From positions 1 through 7,232 of the forward strand of contig CANCKV010000153.1 of the NCBI GenBank assembly GCA_947378615.1: a stretch of 7,232 bases of DNA, written 5' to 3'. This DNA comes from Chitinophagaceae bacterium. GTDB taxonomy: Bacteria; Bacteroidota; Bacteroidia; Chitinophagales; Chitinophagaceae. Below are positions 1-5,739 of this stretch, piece after piece. Numbering within the stretch: position 1 is the stretch's first letter; each line of letters starts with the position of its first letter. Both the position numbers and the translations under genes were made by a program. The notes beneath the pieces are model-generated. The model was not told the origin of the DNA. It searched no databases and saw only the letters and a program-made list of their open reading frames with translations.

Positions 1-1
1 A

Positions 2-808
2 GTTAGTAATGAAAAGGACTCAATACAATTAGCATTTAACAATGCTAGTCTAAAGCTTGATTCATTATCTAGTAATAATACAAAACTACAAGGGGCATTA
101 GCTTCAAAAAATGATGACCTAATCAAATTAAAAGCTAGCATTGGCCAAATATTGAATAAAAAGAATGCCTCTGATGCCGAATTAAAGCAAGCTAAAGAGA
201 TGATAACAGAACTTAATGGAAAAATTGATGGTCTTTCGGCTGAAATTGATAAATTAAGGGGAGAAAATAAGCGACTTGCTACTACTAATACTCAATTGAG
301 TGGAGAAAAAGATAGCATCAATGCTGTAAAACAAAAATTAGAACAAAATTTGAATTCAACTCAAGCTGCAAAAGCTAATGTTGAAGATTTAGCATCTACT
401 TTGCATGCTTCTAACATCGCAATCATTGGGATTGAAAAGAAAAGTAGTGGTAAGGAAAAGGTTACTACTACAGCTAAACGTGCCACTCATTTGCGATTTA
501 CATTTGATTTGGATGAAAATATGTTAGCACCTAGTGGAACAAAAACAATTTATGTTTGCGTAATAGGTCCTGATGGAAAAGCAATTTCAAGTGGAGAGAC
601 TTTTAATAGTAGAGATGAAGGGGCAAAGCCATATACTAACAAAACAGATGTTCAATATGAGCAAGGAAAAAGATCGCATGTAAATTTTGATTGGAAGAAA
701 GACGACGGAAAGTACCAAATCGGAGATTACAAAGTTGCAATCTACCACAATGGATTTAAAATTGGAGAAGGCGTAAAAACATTGAAAAAAGGTGGACTTT
801 TCAGTTAA
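2..808 (+). CDS. Coiled-coil protein with C-terminal beta-rich domain (5' partial)
   Basis: I do not recognise a named family. The frame is open from base 2 to the TAA at 806-808, giving 268 visible residues, so the true start lies upstream of the window. A TTG at 152 could be read as a start, but the 50 codons before it have the same polar, helical composition and should belong to the gene. About residues 1-135 are rich in K, E, N, S, A, L and Q with heptad-like leucine/isoleucine spacing and no proline, which indicates a long coiled coil. After a lysine-rich linker, residues ~158-268 look like a compact beta-rich domain (stretches such as HLRFTFDLDEN, TIYVCVIGPDG and YKVAIYHNGFKIGEG) ending in a basic tail, KKGGLFS. 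Any signal peptide or membrane anchor would be in the missing part. It is followed by a strong hairpin and converges with the next gene. A cell-envelope or scaffold role is possible but not shown by the sequence. Confidence 0.8.
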   Translation, partial: VSNEKDSIQLAFNNASLKLDSLSSNNTKLQGALASKNDDLIKLKASIGQILNKKNASDAELKQAKEMITELNGKIDGLSAEIDKLRGENKRLATTNTQLSGEKDSINAVKQKLEQNLNSTQAAKANVEDLASTLHASNIAIIGIEKKSSGKEKVTTTAKRATHLRFTFDLDENMLAPSGTKTIYVCVIGPDGKAISSGETFNSRDEGAKPYTNKTDVQYEQGKRSHVNFDWKKDDGKYQIGDYKVAIYHNGFKIGEGVKTLKKGGLFS

Positions 809-843
809 TCATTGATTTAAGTCTTATTTAGTATAGTGTAATT

Positions 844-887
844 AAAAAGGAATAAGGATAATTTTGAATTATCCTTATTCCTTTTTT
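844..887. terminator. Bidirectional rho-independent-type terminator hairpin
   Basis: A perfect inverted repeat has left arm 844-863 and right arm 867-886, giving 20 paired bases around a 3-nt loop (TTG). The stem contains GGAATAAGGATAA and its complement. The right arm ends in a T run (882-888) and the left arm begins with an A run (844-848), so the structure reads as hairpin plus U-tract on both strands. It lies between the convergent ends of the coiled-coil gene (808) and the 145-residue gene (957), where a shared terminator is expected. The stem is AT-rich, but its length and perfection make chance unlikely. Confidence 0.85.
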
Positions 888-956
888 TGTTTTAACGCTA
901 TCTTTTATATTCTATGGTTACGTTTAACCTGATTCCTGAAAGTGTTACACCGCTCC

Positions 957-1394
957 TTATCTGCTACTTGTCTTATTTTGTCTTGAATACATTTCTATTG
1001 CCTTACTCTGAGATAGTAAGCTTTGAATTGTTTCAATAGTTTCTTTTTCCTCAAACACTTTTTGCAATAAGGACAAATACTCTTCTTCATTTGCAGCTTG
1101 ATAAGCCACAGGCATTGCCTTAATCCTTGATGTGACAGTAACAGGATATATTTTTATTGCATCATGGTCAATCATTACAACTATTGTTGAATAATTTTCA
1201 ACCGAAGAAGCCGTCACTTTTAGAACGTGTGATACTTTATTTAATGTGGAAATATGCGGTGTAGTCACAATCTCTGCACTCAAAAAGTTGTTACTAATTA
1301 CAGCAAGATGATCGGCCTGTTCTTGAAGAATTATTTTGGGTGTTTTAATAATTGGTATTTGCCCAAAAGATGGCCATAAATTAGCTGTACTCAT
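957..1394 (-). CDS. Hypothetical protein, 145 aa
   Basis: I do not recognise this protein. It starts at an ATG (1394) preceded by AATT and ends at TAA (957). It has no cysteine, signal peptide or transmembrane segment, so it is probably cytoplasmic. The N-terminus carries a W-P-S-F-G stretch (residues 7-11) and then an amphipathic TPKIILQEQADHL segment (18-30). Residues ~31-95 alternate hydrophobic and polar residues in a beta-like pattern. Residues ~98-135 are strongly helical and charged (E/K/Q/L-rich). The tail is basic (RQNKTSSR). The N-terminal segment resembles, from memory only, the start of small uncharacterised bacterial proteins with a 'TPK-ILxEQA' opening. It lies 82 bp downstream of bshC and may have its own promoter (TATATTTG at 1436-1429). 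The bidirectional hairpin at 844-887 closes it. Its reading frame is intact with normal codon use, so it is likely a real gene of unknown role. Confidence 0.75.
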   Translation of the reverse strand: MSTANLWPSFGQIPIIKTPKIILQEQADHLAVISNNFLSAEIVTTPHISTLNKVSHVLKVTASSVENYSTIVVMIDHDAIKIYPVTVTSRIKAMPVAYQAANEEEYLSLLQKVFEEKETIETIQSLLSQSKAIEMYSRQNKTSSR

Positions 1395-1428
1395 AATTGC
1401 AGTTGTTTGTTGATTGAAATAAAGAAAA

Positions 1429-1436
1429 CAAATATA
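1429..1436 (-). promoter_or_regulatory. Possible -7 element of the 145-aa gene
   Basis: On the minus strand this reads TATATTTG, an exact match to the Bacteroidetes -7 consensus TAnnTTTG, 34 nt before the ATG at 1394. No clean TTTG -33 box is seen at the usual distance upstream. In such AT-rich DNA a lone half-site can occur by chance, so the call is tentative. If real, the gene can be expressed apart from rimO-bshC. Confidence 0.3.
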
Positions 1437-1476
1437 TAGGTATTATTGATTATATTTTATATACGATACATTTAAA

Positions 1477-3090
1477 TTAATATTTCACTATTGTAAACCT
1501 TTGTTCAAGCCAATTTGAGTGATTATATAAGAATTGTAACCAATCAAATCCTCCTTTAGCAAACATTAATGAAAAATTATCAATTCTTTCCTGCAAATTA
1601 TTTTTTGGAAACAATATGTTTTTAATGCTTGAAATTTGAATTTGTTGTTCTTTAAATTTCCTTTTTTCTGAACGAAGAAACTTTTTTTCAACTTCTATTA
1701 ATCTTTGTATAGCTGAATTTTCGAGATAATCAATATGCTGTACTAACGACATGTCAATATTCTCAGCTTTCTGTTTAATTTGTTGATAGGTCTCCCGAAT
1801 AGCAATCATCTCATTATTTAATGAAAGCGCATCAGCTGCTTTTTCAGTAACAATTTTCTTTATCAAATCAAATTCACTCAAAAATAAATCTTCCGATTTT
1901 AGGTTTAATTTTTTTATTCTAACTTCTTGTGTTTTAGGAATTAGCAAAAATGAGTTTCTTAAAATTAATACAGGATAAGGAACAGCAACTGCGTTGAAAA
2001 CTTCCTTTAGTTCCAACCAATAAGCAAGCTCCCCTCCACCACCAACAAATGCGATGTTAGGTAATATTGTTTCCTGAAAAACACCTCTTAAAATTACATT
2101 TGCACTGAAGCGTTCTGGAAAATCTGACAGTTCTTTTAATACTTCCTCAAGACTCCAAACTATGTCTAAATTAGGTACACTAAAGAACCTTGCACGCTCC
2201 TTATTAGATTCTAAAATTTGAATTCGCTCTCTCTTATTTTCGAACAAATAAAACAGGTTCAGTTCCCGGCCTCCTGCCTGAACCTTATATTTTTGACTTA
2301 GTTTCTCGATTGTTCGATTAACTGCTTTTTGTGAAAACTGCTCTCTTATTTCTTTTTCAATTACAGAATGAAAACTAGCCTTCAATTCACGATTATCTGG
2401 GATGACAACCAATAATCCAAAATGAGCAAAAAGAGCATTGACAAGTTCTAAAGTTGCCTTTTGTATTGTTTTTCCAATAGAATAACAACTTGAGAATAGC
2501 TGTATCAATTCATTTCCAAAAGGTAAAACACCTACTTGTCCTTCTATACTCTTAATTATTTTCAAGAATTCTTTATCTACAAACATCCTTCCTACAGCAC
2601 CTGTTTGATTGGTTTGCCAAACTAACTTTTCGCCACCTAAATTGATATAACCTAACTCATCTAAATCTGCATCTTCACTCCCCATGTAATAAACTGGAAC
2701 AAAATTATATAGAGGCAATTCTTTTTTTAGTTCATCAGATAACTTGATTACGTGGATTATTTTATAAATAAAGTAGAGAGGACCCGTAAATATATTCGGC
2801 TGATGAGCCGTTGTAATAGTAAAAGTGTCTTGATTTAAAAGTGCCTGAAGGTTCAGCTTTTGTTTTTCATTCAATGAAATTCCCGCATATTGCGAAGTAA
2901 GCTGCTGAACTAATAATTCTCTATTAGTATTAAACTGTTTTCTTGCAACTATAGAAGCTTTTATACCTTCCAAAGAAGTTGTATGCATGTAAAAGTCTTT
3001 CAAAAATTCATTGCCAGAAAGATAATCTGCAACCAACTTTGAAAAATATCCAGTAGATGAATATGAAACTAAATCAACTTCTTCACTCAT
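1477..3090 (-). CDS. bshC: Bacillithiol biosynthesis cysteine-adding enzyme BshC
   Basis: BshC is the enzyme assigned to the last step of bacillithiol synthesis, joining cysteine to glucosaminyl-malate (GlcN-Mal) in the cytoplasm. The 537-residue length is normal for the family. Recognisable blocks are TTAHQPNIFTGPLY (residues 93-106), matching the family's glutamine- or histidine-containing 'Q/HQP-lfTGPLY' nucleotide-site region; VPVYYMGSEDADLDEL (131-146); and NVILRGVFQETILPNIAFVG followed by GGGELAYWLEL (331-361), the very characteristic 'PN-AyvgGpgEiaYW' signature. A charged coiled coil follows at ~425-485, then a short C-terminal domain ending DWLQFLYNH. The start is the ATG at 3090, only 17 bp after the rimO stop, so the two are very probably co-transcribed. 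Neither the partner glycosyltransferase BshA nor the deacetylase BshB is in the window; they are normally encoded elsewhere in Bacteroidetes. The family assignment is firm. The cysteine-adding role follows from genetics in Firmicutes. Confidence 0.95.
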   Translation of the reverse strand: MSEEVDLVSYSSTGYFSKLVADYLSGNEFLKDFYMHTTSLEGIKASIVARKQFNTNRELLVQQLTSQYAGISLNEKQKLNLQALLNQDTFTITTAHQPNIFTGPLYFIYKIIHVIKLSDELKKELPLYNFVPVYYMGSEDADLDELGYINLGGEKLVWQTNQTGAVGRMFVDKEFLKIIKSIEGQVGVLPFGNELIQLFSSCYSIGKTIQKATLELVNALFAHFGLLVVIPDNRELKASFHSVIEKEIREQFSQKAVNRTIEKLSQKYKVQAGGRELNLFYLFENKRERIQILESNKERARFFSVPNLDIVWSLEEVLKELSDFPERFSANVILRGVFQETILPNIAFVGGGGELAYWLELKEVFNAVAVPYPVLILRNSFLLIPKTQEVRIKKLNLKSEDLFLSEFDLIKKIVTEKAADALSLNNEMIAIRETYQQIKQKAENIDMSLVQHIDYLENSAIQRLIEVEKKFLRSEKRKFKEQQIQISSIKNILFPKNNLQERIDNFSLMFAKGGFDWLQFLYNHSNWLEQRFTIVKY

Positions 3091-3107
3091 TCTTCTATTT
3101 TTAATAG

Positions 3108-4415
3108 CTAAACCAACTCCCCTTCCAAGTCATAATCAAATGCCTTTGTAATTTTCACATTTACAAATTCTCCAATGATTAGTTTTTTCTTAGTATTTAC
3201 AATGACTTCATTATCCACTTCCACACTATCAAATTCAGTGCGCCCAAGATACCGTCCTGATTCCTTCTTATCAATTAATACTTTAAATACTTTTCCAACT
3301 TTTTCTTGATTCTTTTCTAAACTGATTTCTTGCTGAACTTCCATTATCTCCTGTGCACGTAATTCCTTTTCTTCATCCGAAATATTATCTTCCAACAAAT
3401 GTGCACTTGTATTTTCCTCATGACTGTAGGCAAAGATGCCTACCCTATCAAACTTGTGTTCAATCAAAAAGCCCTTTAACTCCTCAACATCTTCCTCAGT
3501 TTCTCCAGGAAATCCTGCAATCAAAGTGGTACGGATACATATTCCAGGCACTCGCAACCTAATTTCTTTAATCAAGTCGCCCATTTCTTCTCTTGTAATA
3601 TTTCTCTTCATTGCTTTCAACATGTTATTGCTAGCATGTTGCAAAGGCATATCGATATATTTACATATATTATCCCTTTCTCTCATCACATCTAGCACTT
3701 CCATTGGAAATTTAGATGGATAGGCATAATGAAGACGAATCCATTCGATACCTTTTACATCGGCAAGTGCATTTAATAATTTGGGAAGTTCACGGGTTTT
3801 ATAAAGGTCTAAACCGTAATATGTCAGTTCTTGAGCAATTAGCATGATTTCTTTCACTCCTTTCTTGACCAATCCTTCTGTTTCAGCTACTAAATCTTCA
3901 ATGCTACGGCTTACATGCTGACCTCTCATTAATGGAATGGCACAGAAAGAACAGGTTCTATTACAACCTTCACTAATTTTCAAATAGGCATAATGTTGTG
4001 GAGTGCTTAATAAACGTTCACCTAAAAGCTCGGTTTTATAGTCAGCATCAAACTGTTTTAGCATTAAAGGAAGTTCCATTGTTCCAAACCAGGCATCTAC
4101 TTCGGGCATTTCCAATTCTAAATCTGAGCGATATCGTTCACTCAAACATCCTGTTACATATACTTTATCTAACTTTCCCCTTCGTTTCAACTCCAATTGG
4201 TCAAAAATAGTATTGATACTTTCTTCCTTTGCCTTATCAATAAATCCACAGGTGTTTACGACTACTATATTATGGTCTAGCTTTTTATTTTCATGAACAA
4301 CATCTATCGCATTTGCGGCAAGTTGCCCACTCAGTACTTCACTATCCACTAAATTCTTACTACATCCTAGTGTAATAATATTTACTTTATCTTTTTTAAT
4401 TGTCCTTACTTTCAT
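3108..4415 (-). CDS. rimO: Ribosomal protein S12 methylthiotransferase RimO
   Basis: RimO is a radical-SAM enzyme that adds a methylthio group to the beta-carbon of the conserved aspartate of ribosomal protein S12 (Asp89 in E. coli numbering), using two [4Fe-4S] clusters. All expected parts are present in 435 residues. The N-terminal MTTase domain has its three cluster cysteines in TLGCSKNLVDSE (C18), NTCGFI (C56) and VTGCLSERY (C90). The radical-SAM motif CNRTCSFC supplies C151, C155 and C158, followed by IPLMRG. A TIM-barrel core continues with LHYAYPSKFP, YIDMPLQHAS and LIAGFPGETEEDVEEL. A C-terminal TRAM domain spans ~373-435. LGCSKNLVDSE and the acidic, short TRAM separate it from the tRNA-modifying MiaB and MtaB families. 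The ATG start (4415) has no Shine-Dalgarno, which is normal in this phylum. bshC follows after 17 bp. The 57-bp gap before it holds a 14-bp tandem repeat and no clear promoter, so it may be read through from the upstream PAP2 gene. Confidence 0.97.
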   Translation of the reverse strand: MKVRTIKKDKVNIITLGCSKNLVDSEVLSGQLAANAIDVVHENKKLDHNIVVVNTCGFIDKAKEESINTIFDQLELKRRGKLDKVYVTGCLSERYRSDLELEMPEVDAWFGTMELPLMLKQFDADYKTELLGERLLSTPQHYAYLKISEGCNRTCSFCAIPLMRGQHVSRSIEDLVAETEGLVKKGVKEIMLIAQELTYYGLDLYKTRELPKLLNALADVKGIEWIRLHYAYPSKFPMEVLDVMRERDNICKYIDMPLQHASNNMLKAMKRNITREEMGDLIKEIRLRVPGICIRTTLIAGFPGETEEDVEELKGFLIEHKFDRVGIFAYSHEENTSAHLLEDNISDEEKELRAQEIMEVQQEISLEKNQEKVGKVFKVLIDKKESGRYLGRTEFDSVEVDNEVIVNTKKKLIIGEFVNVKITKAFDYDLEGELV

Positions 4416-4440
4416 TCAGAGGGCGAAGTTATGTATAATA

Positions 4441-4484
4441 GTTGTTAGAGATTAGTTGTTAGAGATTAGATGTTAGTTGCTAGT
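4441..4484. repeat. 14-bp tandem repeat, two perfect copies plus a degenerate tail
   Basis: The unit GTTGTTAGAGATTA occurs at 4441-4454 and again, identical and adjacent, at 4455-4468. A degenerate continuation (GATGTTAG, TTGCTAG) runs to about 4484. The array fills most of the gap between the PAP2 gene and rimO and extends into the PAP2 gene, whose stop (4473-4475) and last two to three codons lie in the degenerate part. Short TTAGTTGTTAG-type intergenic repeats are, from memory, common in some Bacteroidetes genomes. Confidence 0.85.
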
Positions 4485-5117
4485 AGGGAATTGTGTCAAA
4501 ACCCTTTTTAATATTACATTTGCGAGTAAATAAATCAACCAAGCAAAGAATGGTGCTGTAACTACATCAATTGTATAATGAATATGTTGAATTAATACCA
4601 GAATTCCCATACAGATTGATGCGAATAAAGCGATAATTTTCTCCCATTTTCCTTGAAAGCATAAATACATTAAAAACATGGTAGCCGTATGTCCTGAGTA
4701 AAACAAGTCTTTAGTAATAAATGGGACATCATAAAAATGACTGCTCAAAGGATCTTTTAATATAATTAAATCTTTAGGAGCGTTTAAAGGTGTTAATCCA
4801 ATTGAAACGACTCTTGATAAATGTAATAAAATCAAACACCAACTAAATTGTAAGAAAAGTAATGGATTTTGAATCGCTTTAATAATAAACAACGATACCA
4901 TACCCCACAAAATGATAAAAACAGGAATTGAAACATTAATTGCAGGAAACCAATCTAGCAATGGATCATTTAAAACAATTCCATTTCTATTCTCAATATA
5001 ATTAAAATAGGTGGGAAGAAATGAAAGCAAACTAATCGCCATAACGATAATCACAATCATATAGATTCTAAATAATTTGTTACTTAGTGCCCCTCTCCAA
5101 TTCTTTATAAAATTCAA
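4473..5117 (-). CDS. PAP2-family membrane protein, sphingomyelin-synthase-like
   Basis: This is a multi-pass integral membrane protein of 214 residues with the PAP2_C / sphingomyelin-synthase-like catalytic signature. Members transfer phospho-head groups between lipids or hydrolyse lipid phosphates at the membrane face. The key blocks are DLFYSGHTATMF (catalytic His143) and HIHYTIDVVTA (His180 and Asp184), matching the H-H-D triad of animal sphingomyelin synthases ('YSGHT' and 'HYTxDV'). An upstream LSRVVSIGLTPLNAP segment (100-114) corresponds to the family's arginine-containing motif. Hydrophobic segments lie at about 18-36, 60-80, 86-107, 142-154, 160-178 and 184-204. The chosen start is TTG (5117), because an in-frame TAA lies 9 nt upstream and starting at the next ATG (Met20) would cut into the first membrane helix and lose the basic cytosolic N-terminus. 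It sits between the Fe-S carrier and rimO. The substrate is not readable: a sphingolipid head-group transferase and a plain lipid phosphatase are both possible. Confidence 0.85.
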   Translation of the reverse strand: MNFIKNWRGALSNKLFRIYMIVIIVMAISLLSFLPTYFNYIENRNGIVLNDPLLDWFPAINVSIPVFIILWGMVSLFIIKAIQNPLLFLQFSWCLILLHLSRVVSIGLTPLNAPKDLIILKDPLSSHFYDVPFITKDLFYSGHTATMFLMYLCFQGKWEKIIALFASICMGILVLIQHIHYTIDVVTAPFFAWLIYLLANVILKRVLTQFPTSN

Positions 5118-5197
5118 ACTTCCTGTTTATATCATTAAAAATCTTGCAAAACTATCTGTAAAAACAGAATGATTGACTATAACTTACTCCACATTAT

Positions 5198-5542
5198 TTA
5201 CACACTAAAACTTGTACCACATCCGCAAGTCTTACTTGCATTAGGATTTGCAAATGTAAAGCCCCTGCTATTGAGTCCTCCATGCCAATCCACTTCCATT
5301 CCGTATAGGTACAATCCATGACTAGGATTCATTATAAAAGGCAATCCATTTGATTCATAGACTTCGTCTTCGGGTAATTTCTCTTCGAAACCTAATATAT
5401 AAGTCATACCACTACATCCGCCACCTTTTACACCAATACGCAAATTTTTCGCACTGTCAAATCCTTCTTCGTTCATTAACCTTTTAATTTCCTCAATAGC
5501 ATTTACTGTAAATTTTATTGGGGAAGCCACTAATGTGTCCAT
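5198..5542 (-). CDS. A-type iron-sulfur cluster carrier (HesB/IscA/SufA family)
   Basis: This small cytoplasmic protein belongs to the HesB/IscA/SufA/ErpA family, which accepts Fe-S clusters from the assembly scaffold and passes them to target enzymes. Its 114 residues are the family's usual size. The three cluster-ligand cysteines are all present: C43 in VKGGGCSGMTY, and C106 and C108 in KTCGCGTSFSV. The 'GLNSRGFTFANPNA' stretch before the last two is diagnostic. I prefer the ATG at 5542 over an in-frame TTG at 5560: the TTG would add only QKLKI to the N-terminus, and it overlaps a putative -7 promoter element (5565-5558), so it should lie outside the transcript. The sequence alone does not decide between SufA, IscA and ErpA, so no symbol is given. 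It is the first gene of the minus-strand block, divergent from the DUF5916 gene and 80 bp before the PAP2 gene. A client such as RimO two genes on is a reasonable but unproven idea. Confidence 0.93.
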   Translation of the reverse strand: MDTLVASPIKFTVNAIEEIKRLMNEEGFDSAKNLRIGVKGGGCSGMTYILGFEEKLPEDEVYESNGLPFIMNPSHGLYLYGMEVDWHGGLNSRGFTFANPNASKTCGCGTSFSV

Positions 5543-5557
5543 AATTTTCAATTTTTG

Positions 5558-5565
5558 CAAAAATA
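5558..5565 (-). promoter_or_regulatory. Possible -7 element of the Fe-S carrier gene
   Basis: On the minus strand this reads TATTTTTG, an exact TAnnTTTG match ending 15 nt before the preferred ATG (5542). The expected -33 TTTG is not clear: the minus strand reads GTTC near that distance. The position in a divergent intergenic region supports a promoter here; the missing -33 box lowers confidence. Confidence 0.4.
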
Positions 5566-5688
5566 GCTACATTCTTATTTTTTGAACGAGTATAAATTAT
5601 CGGTAAAAGAAAGAATTAAGAATATTAAGAAATGTTGAACACTTGATTTTTGCCTTTCATAAAGATATTTACCCAATTCTACATTTTC

Positions 5689-5721
5689 TTTGTCAAGGAA
5701 ACAATCACAAATATATTTTTG
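5689..5721 (+). promoter_or_regulatory. Bacteroidetes-type promoter of the DUF5916 gene
   Basis: A TTTG box at 5689-5692 is followed by 21 bp and then TATTTTTG at 5714-5721. This matches both halves of the Bacteroidetes housekeeping promoter (TTTG at -33, TAnnTTTG at -7) at an acceptable spacing. Transcription would start near 5727, leaving a short leader of about 13 nt before the ATG at 5740. Of the candidate promoters in the window, this is the only one with both boxes. Confidence 0.65.
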
Positions 5722-5739
5722 CCCCAACAACAATCAAAC

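Larger units (their letters stand above)
5543..5739. other. Divergent intergenic region
   Basis: These 197 bp separate the minus-strand Fe-S carrier gene from the plus-strand DUF5916 gene and must hold both promoters. A two-box promoter is seen for the plus strand (5689-5721) and a -7 box for the minus strand (5565-5558). The stretch between (about 5566-5688) is AT-rich. I see no clear operator palindrome, riboswitch or small ORF in it. Confidence 0.7.

Noticed and set aside
152..154. TTG as the start of the left-edge coiled-coil gene
   Set aside because: The frame stays open for 50 more codons to the window edge with the same coiled-coil composition, so the gene is 5' truncated by the window rather than starting here.
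916..929. Small hairpin GGTTA-CGTT-TAACC downstream of the 145-aa gene
   Set aside because: Only 5 bp of stem and no T run; the 20-bp hairpin nearby is the clear terminator.
3353..4210. Open plus-strand frames at 3353-3562, 3436-3723 and 3998-4210
   Set aside because: All lie inside rimO on the opposite strand; their translations show no domain-like composition, and rimO is unambiguous there.
5147..5154. TAGTTTTG (TAnnTTTG match) on the minus strand, 29 nt before the PAP2 start
   Set aside because: No -33 TTTG partner is visible and such half-sites are frequent in AT-rich DNA, so it is not listed as a promoter, though the PAP2 gene could have one here.
5156..5168. Short inverted repeat TCTGT-AAA(A)-ACAGA between the Fe-S carrier and PAP2 genes
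   Set aside because: A 5-bp AT-rich stem without a following T run on the minus strand is not enough for a terminator or operator.
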